DNA from: Paractinoplanes tereljensis
GTDB taxonomy: Bacteria > Actinomycetota > Actinomycetes > Mycobacteriales > Micromonosporaceae
Reading direction: 5' to 3'
DNA: 64,000 nucleotides
Assembly (NCBI RefSeq): GCF_016862435.1
Contig: NZ_BOMY01000025.1
Span: 124,001-188,000 of the forward strand
Position numbers and translations under genes: made by a program. The notes beneath the pieces are model-generated. The model saw nothing but the letters and a program-made list of their open reading frames with translations. It searched no databases and was not told where the DNA came from. Shown piece after piece: positions 16,577 through 24,293 of this stretch (positions within the stretch are counted from its first letter, which is position 1; each line of letters opens with the position of its first letter).

Positions 16577-17155
16577 CCGAGGTTGTCGACCTCCTGTCCG
16601 GAGCTAGCGGCATTTCCACAAGATCGCGGGTGGGGGGAGCGCGAGGCGAGCGGGCGGCGGCGGTCGTGTTGCGCCGCAGGCCCGAGGCTGTGGAGTTGGC
16701 GCTCGGAGCGAGCGCCAACTCCACAAGATCGCGACAGGAGTAGGGCCGGGCGGCCGAGGTTGTGGGCTTGCCGTTTGGAGCGAGCGCGTTTTCCACAAGA
16801 TCGCGGGGTGGGGGCGGGCCGCTGAGCGGTGGGGGCGGCGGGCCGGCGGGCCGGCGGGCCGGCTGCGGTTGTGCGGCCAAGGGCGGCCGAGGTTGTGGAG
16901 CTGGCGTTCGGAGCTAGCGCGTTTTCCACAAGATCCCGGGTGGGGCGGAGCGCGGAGCGCTGGGGTTGGGGCTGGCCGGCCGGCGCCGGCCGAGGTTGTG
17001 GGGCTGGCGCTTGGAGCTAGCGCGTGCTCCACAAGATCGCGGGCGGGGTGGAGCGCGCCAGCGCTCGGGCGGGGCGCCGGGACGGCCGCGCGGCCGTGGG
17101 CCGCCGAGGTTGTGGAGCTGGTGTCAGGAGCTCGCGCCAACCCCACAAGATCGCG
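16577..17155. repeat. Array of six 52-bp palindromic repeats
   Basis: Six units of exactly 52 bp lie at 16577-16628, 16682-16733, 16754-16805, 16887-16938, 16990-17041 and 17104-17155. Each starts CCGAGG and, with single-base exceptions, continues TTGTGG, has GGAGC in the centre and ends CCACAAGATCGCG. TTGTGG and CCACAA are the outer complementary arms. The sequence between them varies but often keeps pairing. The outer CCGAGG and GATCGCG boxes are conserved although they do not pair, suggesting recognition as sequence. Spacers are 20-81 bp and G-rich. No coding potential is apparent. They resemble REP-type elements rather than CRISPR, since spacers are unequal and repeats diverge. Confidence 0.85.
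16682..16733. repeat. Best-preserved palindromic unit (unit 2 of the array)
   Basis: Within this unit the 17-base arm TGTGGAGTTGGCGCTCG is perfectly inverted around a 3-nt GAG loop. It is the only one of the six with an unbroken stem, so it probably shows the intact form of the element; the others carry mismatches in the arm interior. Confidence 0.8.
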
Positions 17156-17198
17156 ATAGGGGGTGCGAGTGGCGGGCGTGCGTGTGAGGGCTGCTCGG

Positions 17199-17227
17199 CT
17201 CCACTTTGCTCCACTGGAGGGCTCCAC
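17199..17227. promoter_or_regulatory. Inverted cluster of CTCCAC boxes upstream of mraZ
   Basis: CTCCAC occurs at 17199, 17209 and 17222 (spacing 10 and 13 bp). It is the reverse complement of the GTGGAG box that precedes mraZ. A TTGACA (17246-17251) follows. This may be a second MraZ-type binding cluster or a remnant; no good -10 is seen downstream of the TTGACA. Confidence 0.35.
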
Positions 17228-17388
17228 TTCCCTCCCTAGGAGGGCTTGACAGGGTGTTGGATGCGGCGAAATGGGACATTTTGCGGTGGTATGTCGGAGG
17301 TGCCTGCGGGGGTGTCGGCTACCGGACGTGGATGATCATGGGAATGCCCTCCACCGGGTGGACTCGTCACTGACCAGGGGGTTTGGGC

Positions 17389-17417
17389 TTGACGATTGAT
17401 TGCCGACGTGCTCAATC
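17389..17417 (+). promoter_or_regulatory. Candidate mraZ promoter
   Basis: TTGACG (17389-17394) is followed after 16-17 bp by a weak CTCAAT/TCAATC. It sits immediately upstream of the GTGG box array, so MraZ bound there would block it. The -10 is poor, so confidence is low. Confidence 0.35.
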
Positions 17418-17426
17418 CGCTTGCGG

Positions 17427-17460
17427 GTGGAGGGAAGTGGAGTAGAGTGGAGCGCAGTGG
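17427..17460 (+). promoter_or_regulatory. MraZ-type operator: four GTGG boxes at 10-bp period
   Basis: GTGG occurs at 17427, 17437, 17447 and 17457, the first three followed by AG. The exact 10-bp phasing puts all boxes on one DNA face. Family knowledge: MraZ forms an oligomeric ring and binds tandem TGGG/GTGG-type boxes with helical spacing upstream of its own gene. I infer autoregulation of the dcw operon here. Confidence 0.65.
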
Positions 17461-17550
17461 CAGGGCCGATGGGGGAGCTAGACCGGGGAGCCTGCCGGCC
17501 CGAGTTGACAAGCGGACCGCGAACCGCTGGGGGCAGGGGGTGGACGGCCG

Positions 17551-17982
17551 ATGTTCCTCGGCACCCATACCCCACGCCTCGATGACAAGGGGCGGCTGAT
17601 CCTTCCGGCCAAGTTCCGAGATGAGCTGGCGGGAGGTGTCGTGATCACCAAGGGGCAAGAGCGCTGCTTGTACGTGTTCCCGATGCCGGAATTCCAGCGC
17701 ATCGCGGGTCAGCTTCGTGAGGCACCGGTGACCAACAAGGCCGCCCGGGCATACAGCCGGGTGTTCTTCGCCAGCGCGCATGACGAAGTGCCCGACAAGC
17801 AAGGCAGGGTGACCATCCCGGCGCACCTGAGGGAATACGCGGCACTTGACCGCGACCTCGTGGTGATCGGGGCGAGCACCCGGGTGGAGATCTGGGACAA
17901 GCAATCCTGGGACGACTACCTCGCGGCGAGCGAAGACGAGTTCGCCGACATCGAGGAGGGGGTGCTGCCCGGCGGACTGTGA
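17551..17982 (+). CDS. mraZ: Transcriptional regulator MraZ
   Basis: This encodes 143 aa with two AbrB/SpoVT-like halves, each with the DxxGR loop: LDDKGRLILPAKFR near residue 10 and PDKQGRVTIPAHLR near residue 81. It is the first gene of the dcw cluster and normally represses it. The start ATG at 17551 gives the standard N terminus MFLGTHTPRLDDKGR. About 90 bp upstream lies the GTGG box array. Confidence 0.97.
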   Translation: MFLGTHTPRLDDKGRLILPAKFRDELAGGVVITKGQERCLYVFPMPEFQRIAGQLREAPVTNKAARAYSRVFFASAHDEVPDKQGRVTIPAHLREYAALDRDLVVIGASTRVEIWDKQSWDDYLAASEDEFADIEEGVLPGGL

Positions 17983-18234
17983 GGCGTGGCACCGGCCGGG
18001 CCTGCGATCAGTCCCGGACGTCACCGCCGCCGTACTGCGAGATCTCCAGCCGCTCCGGCTCCTGACACCTCTTCCCCGGTGCCAGGCGCCCGCCAGGCAA
18101 CAGCGAGCCCGCTGGCAACGGGCCGCGAACACCGGGCACGAGCGGATGGGGATCTGGCGGTACGGACGCGGTGCGGACGACGTCCGGGCAGGTGCGACGA
18201 CTTGGGGTACGGCCGGGGCACGAGGGGGGTCGAC
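17983..18234. other. mraZ-rsmH gap
   Basis: These 252 bp carry no convincing small gene. The rsmH reading frame stays open through most of it, but homology begins only at 18235. I see no terminator, so mraZ and rsmH are probably cotranscribed; an rsmH promoter could be present but is not recognisable. Confidence 0.4.
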
Positions 18235-19290
18235 ATGGGGGAGCCACGTGGCACGCACGTGCCGGTGCTGCTCGAGCGCTGCCTCGAGCTGCTCGCCCCC
18301 GCCCTCGAACTGCCCGGTGCCGTGCACGTGGACTTCACTCTCGGGCTGGGCGGGCACGCGGAGGCGGTCCTCGAGCGGCACCCGGACGCGGTCCTCATCG
18401 GACTCGACCGGGACACCGAGGCGCTCGCGCATTCCCGGCAGCGGCTGGCGCGGTTTCGCGCCCGGACCCATCTCGTGCACGCGGTCTATGACGAGCTCCC
18501 GCAGGTGCTCGCTGACCTCGGTTACGAGCGGTTCCACAGTGGCCTGTTCGACCTCGGTGTCTCCTCGTTGCAGCTGGACGAGGCGGACCGCGGTTTCGCG
18601 TACGCCCAGGACGCGCCGCTGGACATGCGGATGGACCAAACCGGGGGGATTACCGCCGAGGAGGTCGTCAACTCGTACGAGCCGGGCGATCTGGTCCGGA
18701 TCCTGCGGCAGTACGGCGAGGAGAAGTTCGCTCCCCGGGTCGTCTCGGCGATCGTGCGGGAGCGCGCGAAGGGGCGGATCACCTCCACGGCCCGGCTGGC
18801 CGAGCTGGTCAAGGAGTCGATCCCGGCCGCCGCGCGACGAACGGGTGGAAATCCCGCGAAAAGAACGTTTCAAGCTTTACGTATCGAGGTAAATGGCGAG
18901 CTCGCCACGCTCGAATCGGCCGTACCGGCCGCTTTGGACGCATTGGCGCCGAAGGGGCGCCTTGTGGTGATGAGCTATCAATCTCTGGAGGACCGGATCG
19001 TCAAGCGCGCCCTCACCGCGAGGACGCGCAGCACGGGCCCGATCGACCTGCCGGTCGAACTGCCCGGAACCGGTCCCACCCTGCGGCTGCTGACAAGGGG
19101 GTCGGAGCCGCCGACCGACGAGGAAGTCGAGGCCAACCCGCGGGCGGCCTCGGTGAAGCTGCGCGCGGTGGAGCGCATCGGACAGAACCAGGCACCGGAG
19201 GCCGGCCGCGAGTGGCCCCGGTTGTCAACGCACGGGGGACGAGGGCGGTTACGCCCGGGGGAACGCGACGAGGGGGAGGGGAAAGCATGA
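18235..19290 (+). CDS. rsmH: 16S rRNA (cytosine-1402-N4)-methyltransferase RsmH
   Basis: This encodes about 351 aa. It uses SAM to methylate C1402 in the decoding centre of 16S rRNA. The SAM loop is DFTLGLGGHAEAVL near residue 30. FDLGVSSLQLDEADRGF and NELATLES-type segments (VNGELATLESAVPAAL) are family signatures. The ATG at 18235, after GAGGGGGG, gives the canonical HVPVLLERCLELL N terminus; longer in-frame starts reach into the gap without similarity. The stop overlaps ftsL as ATGA. Confidence 0.96.
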   Translation: MGEPRGTHVPVLLERCLELLAPALELPGAVHVDFTLGLGGHAEAVLERHPDAVLIGLDRDTEALAHSRQRLARFRARTHLVHAVYDELPQVLADLGYERFHSGLFDLGVSSLQLDEADRGFAYAQDAPLDMRMDQTGGITAEEVVNSYEPGDLVRILRQYGEEKFAPRVVSAIVRERAKGRITSTARLAELVKESIPAAARRTGGNPAKRTFQALRIEVNGELATLESAVPAALDALAPKGRLVVMSYQSLEDRIVKRALTARTRSTGPIDLPVELPGTGPTLRLLTRGSEPPTDEEVEANPRAASVKLRAVERIGQNQAPEAGREWPRLSTHGGRGRLRPGERDEGEGKA

Positions 19291-20345
19291 GCGAGCGCAC
19301 TGCGCCGCGGCCGGGGGGCCGGGCCACGGATCATGCGGACGCCCAGCGAAGTGACGCCCGGGGGGCGCGCCACTTCAAGGACGAGAAGTCCGACACGCGC
19401 CGGTCAGGGATCGGGCGGGAGGCCGCCGGCAAGCCGGCGCCGCGCAAGACCGACAAGACCAAGGCCGACCAGACCAAGACCGATGGCGTACGCGGTGAGC
19501 GTGCCGAATTGGTGCGGGGCAAGGGTCGTCGGCCGGAGCCGGCCATCAAGACGCGCCGCGAGGAGGCTCTCGAGGAGCGGGCGCAGCGGGACGGCAAGGG
19601 GCGCCGGCCGGTCGCCGACGCCCCGGTGAACGGCACCGCGGCGCTGCGCGTCGACGAGGTCGTGGCCGAGCCGGTGCTGGTCACCGGCGAGGTTCCCGCG
19701 CCCCGGTTGCGGGTCGCGCCGCCGGCTCCGATCAGCGCGCCGCGAGCGCCGTTCGTGGCCTCGGTGATCGGCGTGGTGGTCGTCGGGGTGCTCGGCATCC
19801 TGCTGATCAACACCAAGACCAACGAGAACTCGTTCCAGATCGCCGACCTGCAGAAGCAGGGCGCGGCCCTGGACAACCAGCAGCAGGACCTGGAAAACCA
19901 GCTGGTCGCGGCGTCCAGCATCGGCAACCTGGACGCGGCCGCCCGCCGGCTCGGCCTGGTCAAGGCGGACAACCCGGCGGTGTTCCGGCTGCCCGACGGC
20001 AAGATCATCGGCATCCCGAAGCCGGCCAACGGCCGCCCGGCCGTGACCGCGCAGGACGCCAAGACGCCGGGTTCGTCCGACGCGGGCGCCGGCAAGGTCG
20101 CTCCGGTGAGCCCGACCAACGTTAGTGGCGCGAACGTTAGTCCCACTAACGTTAGTGAGACGAACGTTAGTGAGACGAACGTTGGTGGCACGAACGTTGG
20201 TGGCACGAACGTTGGTGGCACGAACGTTGGTGGCACGAACGTTGGTGGGACGAACGTTGGTGGGGCTAACGGCACGGACAGCGGCGGCACGGCGAATGGG
20301 GCGACTGTGAGTGACGGGCAGACGCAGAGCGGCACGGGGCAGTAG
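19287..20345 (+). CDS. ftsL: FtsL-like divisome protein with repetitive C-terminal tail
   Basis: This encodes about 352 aa. A long, charged cytoplasmic N terminus (about 150 aa, Arg/Lys/Asp-rich) precedes one membrane segment (VASVIGVVVVGVLGILLI). A short heptad coiled coil follows (FQIADLQKQGAALDNQQQDL) and then the GRLGLV-type motif (RRLGLVKADNPAVF). This is the bitopic FtsL plan, in the FtsL position between rsmH and ftsI. The extracytoplasmic tail holds ten tandem pentapeptides ending NV (residues 275-324), mostly GGTNV and SETNV. The tail is unusual for FtsL. Translation is coupled to rsmH by ATGA. Confidence 0.85.
   Translation: MSERTAPRPGGRATDHADAQRSDARGARHFKDEKSDTRRSGIGREAAGKPAPRKTDKTKADQTKTDGVRGERAELVRGKGRRPEPAIKTRREEALEERAQRDGKGRRPVADAPVNGTAALRVDEVVAEPVLVTGEVPAPRLRVAPPAPISAPRAPFVASVIGVVVVGVLGILLINTKTNENSFQIADLQKQGAALDNQQQDLENQLVAASSIGNLDAAARRLGLVKADNPAVFRLPDGKIIGIPKPANGRPAVTAQDAKTPGSSDAGAGKVAPVSPTNVSGANVSPTNVSETNVSETNVGGTNVGGTNVGGTNVGGTNVGGTNVGGANGTDSGGTANGATVSDGQTQSGTGQ
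20109..20258 (+). repeat. 15-bp minisatellite inside ftsL
   Basis: AACGTT recurs at 20118, 20133, 20148, 20163, 20178, 20193, 20208, 20223, 20238 and 20253, exactly every 15 bp. The last copies are identical (ACGAACGTTGGTGGC). Since the unit is 15 bp, copy number can change without breaking frame. It encodes ten xxxNV pentapeptides in the outer domain. Confidence 0.95.
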
Positions 20346-20351
20346 GCCTTC

Positions 20352-22727
20352 ATGTCGCCACGATCCGAAGACACACCGCGCCGGGGCAATCAGCCCCGGC
20401 GCGGTACGTCTCGTGACCTTCCGACCGGGGACACCGGCGCGGAGGAGACCGAGGAGACCGGCCGGGGCCGCGGCTTCGGCGGTATCGGCGACGCGCGGGC
20501 GTACACCCCGCGCGGGCGCACCATGGCCGAGCGCGACCAGCGCACCCGCTCACCGCGGGCCGGCCGCACCACCGACCCGTTCCGGCCGGCCCTGCAGGTG
20601 CTCGACGGCGGCCGCCCGCAGCGTGGGCGCCGCCCGGCCGAGCCGGCAGTGCCCGCCGACAAGACCACCACCGGCAAGACCGGCACGAAGACCGGGAAGA
20701 CCGGCACCGGCAAGGCGGGCACCGGGGAGAAGGGTGACACCGGGCGCCGGGACCAGAGTGACCCGCGGCCGGCCCCGCCTCGCACCCGCCGGCCCGAGCC
20801 GGACGATCGCGACGAGCTCAAGCAGCGCCGCGACCGTACGCCGGCCCGCGGCTCCCGGGGCAGCGAGCGATCGCGCACCGGGGCGCCGTCGCCCCGCTCA
20901 CCACGTGCACCGTTCGGTTCCCGTACGAAAAAATCGTCTGGCCCGAGCCGCGCCGTGCGGGCCATTTCGACGGAGCCGCCCAAGCTCGCGAATTCCACCC
21001 GCCGCCTGCGGCTGGGCACCGTGCTGGCCCTCTCCCTGTTTGTGATGATCGGCGTTCGCCTGGTCGTGCTGCAGGTCGCCTCGTCGCCCGGCGACGCGGC
21101 GCGGCTGATCAAGCTGCGTGAGCAGCGGATCACCGAGGTCACCCTGCCCGCGCAGCGGGGCAGCATCCTGGACCGGGACGGCACCGTGCTGGCGCACAGC
21201 GTCGAGGCGCGGTACGTCGGTGCCGACCCGGTGCTTGTCGAGAACGTGTCGCAGACCGCGGCCACGCTGGCGCCGCTGCTCGGCGTGCCGCAGTCGAAGC
21301 TCATCGAGAAGATGACCAAGCACAAGCGGCCGGGCGGTGGCGAGTCGCGGTTCGAGTTCCTGGCGCAGGGTGTCGACATCTCGATCGGTGACCGGATCAC
21401 CTCGCTCGACCTCAAGGGCATCGTGGTCAAGCAGGATGAGCGGCGCGACTATCCCGGCGCCGACCTGGCCGCCAACCTGGTCGGGTTCACCGGCGCCGAC
21501 AACTCCGGCCTGGAGGGTCTGGAAGGTCGCTACGACTCGCTGCTGCGTGGTACCGCCGGCAGCCAGGAGTTCGAGATCGGCAAGGGCGACCTGAACACCC
21601 CGATCCCGGGTGGCTACCAGAAGTACGTGGAGCCGCAGCCGGGCACGTCGCTGCAGCTGACCATCGACGCCGACCTGCAGTACGAGGTGCAGCGCATCCT
21701 GTGCGAGCAGGCCACCGACTGGAAGGCGACGATCGCCGGCGCGGTCGTGCTGGACGTCAAGACCGGTGAGGTGCTGGCTCAGGCGAGTTGCCCGACCTAC
21801 AACGCGGCCAAGGCGCTTGACTACACGCCGGCCGACCGGGAGGACGTGCCGAGCGCGATCGTGGCCGACCCGGGCTCGGTCCACAAGGCGTTCATGATCG
21901 GTGCCGCCCTGCAGGAGGGCCTGATCAAGCCGGACTCGCTGATCACGGTCGGTCCGGCGCTGGAGCGCGGTGGTTACCGCTTCCAGGACAGCCACGTGCA
22001 GGACAAGGGCACCAAGATGACCATCCCGGGCATCCTGGCGCTCTCCTCCAACGTCGGCACCATCCTGATCGGCGACAAGCTGGGCAAGCAGAAGGTGTAC
22101 GAGTATCAGCAGAAGTTCGGGCTGGGCAAGGCCACCAACGAGGGCATGGGCGGCGAGGCCACCGGCAAGATCCTCACGCCGGACGAGTGGAGCGGTTCGG
22201 CGTCGGGCTCGGTGCCGATCGGGATGAGTGTGGACGCCACGCTGATCCAGATGGCGGCCGGTTACGGGGCGATCGCGAACGACGGCACCTACATCCAGCC
22301 GCACCTGATCAAGGCGCTGGTCTCCGGCAAGGACGGCAAGGTGGAGCAGACCGCCAAGCCGGAGACGCACAAGGTGCTGGACCCGGGCGTCGCTTCCGAA
22401 CTGCGGACCATGATGGAGTCGGTGGTCGACGACGCGGACGCCACCGGTACGCAGGCCGCGGTCACCGGTTACCGGGTGGCCGGCAAGACCGGCACCGGCA
22501 AGCGGCTCATCGACGGGCAGTACACCAGCAGCAACTACGGCTCGTTCATCGGGATGGCGCCGGCCGAGAACCCGCGGTTCGTGATCGCGGTGTCGGCCGA
22601 GGTGGCGCACGGCACCGGCGGCGACGTGGCCGCGCCCGCGTTCAGCAAGATGATGTCCTTCGCTCTGCTGCACTACCAGGTGCCTCCGTCGACCACGAAG
22701 GCGCCGACATTCCGCATCAAGGAGTAG
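20352..22727 (+). CDS. ftsI: Penicillin-binding protein FtsI / PBP3 (septal transpeptidase)
   Basis: This encodes 791 aa and cross-links septal peptidoglycan with FtsW. The active-site motifs are SxxK at S509-K512 (GSVHK), SxN at S565-N567 (SSN) and KTG at 712-714. A PBP dimerisation domain (RGSILDRDGTVLAHS) precedes the transpeptidase. One membrane anchor lies near residues 220-243. The cytoplasmic N terminus is very long (about 215 aa), rich in Arg, Thr and Gly, with Lys-Thr-Gly-type repeats near residues 105-125. It starts 6 nt after ftsL. Confidence 0.95.
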   Translation: MSPRSEDTPRRGNQPRRGTSRDLPTGDTGAEETEETGRGRGFGGIGDARAYTPRGRTMAERDQRTRSPRAGRTTDPFRPALQVLDGGRPQRGRRPAEPAVPADKTTTGKTGTKTGKTGTGKAGTGEKGDTGRRDQSDPRPAPPRTRRPEPDDRDELKQRRDRTPARGSRGSERSRTGAPSPRSPRAPFGSRTKKSSGPSRAVRAISTEPPKLANSTRRLRLGTVLALSLFVMIGVRLVVLQVASSPGDAARLIKLREQRITEVTLPAQRGSILDRDGTVLAHSVEARYVGADPVLVENVSQTAATLAPLLGVPQSKLIEKMTKHKRPGGGESRFEFLAQGVDISIGDRITSLDLKGIVVKQDERRDYPGADLAANLVGFTGADNSGLEGLEGRYDSLLRGTAGSQEFEIGKGDLNTPIPGGYQKYVEPQPGTSLQLTIDADLQYEVQRILCEQATDWKATIAGAVVLDVKTGEVLAQASCPTYNAAKALDYTPADREDVPSAIVADPGSVHKAFMIGAALQEGLIKPDSLITVGPALERGGYRFQDSHVQDKGTKMTIPGILALSSNVGTILIGDKLGKQKVYEYQQKFGLGKATNEGMGGEATGKILTPDEWSGSASGSVPIGMSVDATLIQMAAGYGAIANDGTYIQPHLIKALVSGKDGKVEQTAKPETHKVLDPGVASELRTMMESVVDDADATGTQAAVTGYRVAGKTGTGKRLIDGQYTSSNYGSFIGMAPAENPRFVIAVSAEVAHGTGGDVAAPAFSKMMSFALLHYQVPPSTTKAPTFRIKE

Positions 22728-22761
22728 ACGTGGCGTTTTTCGTGGAAACCCGGGCACGGGG

Positions 22762-22767
22762 TAGGGT
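22762..22767 (+). promoter_or_regulatory. Candidate leaderless -10 element before murE
   Basis: TAGGGT at 22762-22767 lies 8 nt before the murE GTG and there is no Shine-Dalgarno sequence. This could give an internal, leaderless promoter for the murE-murF-mraY segment. No convincing -35 is seen. Confidence 0.35.
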
Positions 22768-22775
22768 CTGACGCC

Positions 22776-24293
22776 GTGCCCGGAGTTCCACGTCCCGAGA
22801 CCGTCGCGCCGCTGCGATTGACTCAACTGGCAGCGTTGCTGCCGGCCCAGCTCAGCGGCCAGGACCTCCAGGTCACCGGCATCACGCACAGCAGTCGCGA
22901 GGTGCGTCCGGGTGATCTTTACGCCGCGTTGGCCGGTGCGAACCGGCACGGTGCGGAGTTCGTGACGGGGGCCGCCGAGGCGGGTGCGGTCGCGGTGCTG
23001 ACCGACGCCGCGGGCCGCGAGGCGGCCCTGGCGGCCGGACTTCCGGTGCTGGTGGCGGACGACCCGCGCGCGGCGCTGGGCGCCGCCGCGGCGGCGATCT
23101 ACGGCGATCCCTCGGCCCGGCTGATGATGATCGGCATTACGGGTACGGCGGGGAAGACGTCCACTGCCTATCTGGTCGAGTCCGGGTTGCGGGCGGCCGG
23201 CCTGACCACCGGCCTGATCGGCACCGTCGAGACCCGCCTGGGCGACCTGGTGGTGCCGAGTGTGCGGACCACCCCGGAGGCGACCGACCTGCAGGCGATC
23301 CTGGCCGCGGCGGCCGAGCGGGAGGTGACCGCGGTGGTGATGGAGGTGTCCAGCCACGCCCTCGCGGTGGGCCGGGTCAACGGCATCAGCTTCGCGGTCG
23401 GCGGCTACACCAACTTCGGGCTCGACCACCTCGACTTCCACGCCGACGCCGACGACTACTTCGCGGCCAAGGCGAAACTGTTCGACGGCCGCTGCCGGTC
23501 CGAGGTGCTCAACTTCGACGAACCGGCCCTGCGACCGCTGTTCAAGCCGTCGACGATCAGCTACTCGGCGGCCGGCGACCAGACCGCCTCGTGGTGGGCG
23601 TCGCAGGTGCGGCCGTCCGCGTTCGGGCAGCGGTTCGTGGCGCACGGGCCCGGCGGCATCCAGGTCGAGGCCGGGGTGGCGCTGCCCGGCCGGCACAACG
23701 TGGCCAACGCGCTGCTGGCACTCGCCTCGCTGGTCGCGGCCGGTATCGACCCGGCCGTGGCGGCCCGCGGCATCGCGGCCTGCCCGGGGGTGCCGGGCCG
23801 GCTCGAGCAGGTCGACGCGCCCGGTGACGTGCTGGGCGTGGTCGACTACGCGCACAAGACGGACGCGATCGTGGCGGCGCTGAGCGCGCTGCGCGAGCTG
23901 GCCACCGGGCGCGGCGGGCGGGTCATCTGCCTGATCGGCGCCGGTGGCGACCGGGACAAGGGCAAGCGGCCGCTGATGGGCGCGGCCGCCGCCCGCGGGG
24001 CCGACCTGGTGATCGTCACCGACGACAACCCGCGCACCGAGGACCCGGCCGAGATCCGGGCGGCGGTGCGGGTGGGTGCCGAGGGTGCCGGTTCCTCCGC
24101 CAAGATCATTGAAGTGGCCGGGCGGCGGGCCGCCATCGACGAGGCGGTCCGGCTGGCCGGGTCCGGGGACGTCATCGCGTTGCTGGGCAAGGGGCACGAG
24201 CGGGGCCAGGAGGTCAACGGAGAGATGCTGCCGTTCGACGACCGGATCGAGCTGGCCGAGGCTCTGCTCACCGCTTCAGGGGGACTTTCTTGA
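22776..24293 (+). CDS. murE: UDP-MurNAc-L-Ala-D-Glu : meso-DAP ligase MurE
   Basis: This encodes 505 aa. It adds the third stem residue in peptidoglycan precursor synthesis. The ATP loop is GITGTAGKTSTAY. The substrate-specifying DNPR motif (VTDDNPRTEDP) indicates meso-diaminopimelate rather than lysine. The KGHERGQE segment near the C terminus is typical. The GTG at 22776 gives the expected N terminus; the stop overlaps murF. Confidence 0.97.
   Translation: MPGVPRPETVAPLRLTQLAALLPAQLSGQDLQVTGITHSSREVRPGDLYAALAGANRHGAEFVTGAAEAGAVAVLTDAAGREAALAAGLPVLVADDPRAALGAAAAAIYGDPSARLMMIGITGTAGKTSTAYLVESGLRAAGLTTGLIGTVETRLGDLVVPSVRTTPEATDLQAILAAAAEREVTAVVMEVSSHALAVGRVNGISFAVGGYTNFGLDHLDFHADADDYFAAKAKLFDGRCRSEVLNFDEPALRPLFKPSTISYSAAGDQTASWWASQVRPSAFGQRFVAHGPGGIQVEAGVALPGRHNVANALLALASLVAAGIDPAVAARGIAACPGVPGRLEQVDAPGDVLGVVDYAHKTDAIVAALSALRELATGRGGRVICLIGAGGDRDKGKRPLMGAAAARGADLVIVTDDNPRTEDPAEIRAAVRVGAEGAGSSAKIIEVAGRRAAIDEAVRLAGSGDVIALLGKGHERGQEVNGEMLPFDDRIELAEALLTASGGLS

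Noticed and set aside
16577..17155. CRISPR array
   Set aside because: The repeats diverge from each other, the spacers range from 20 to 81 bp and share G-rich character, and no cas gene is present.
16583..17239. Short frames across the palindromic repeats
   Set aside because: They are translations of the repeats themselves (recurring Ser-Arg-Ser and Gln-Asp-Arg patterns) in all frames, with no ribosome binding sites.
17246..17274. TTGACA at 17246 as the main mraZ promoter
   Set aside because: No acceptable -10 follows at 16-18 bp and it is about 300 bp from mraZ.
20109..20258. Phase-variation switch in ftsL
   Set aside because: The repeat unit is 15 bp, so copy-number change alters length but not frame.
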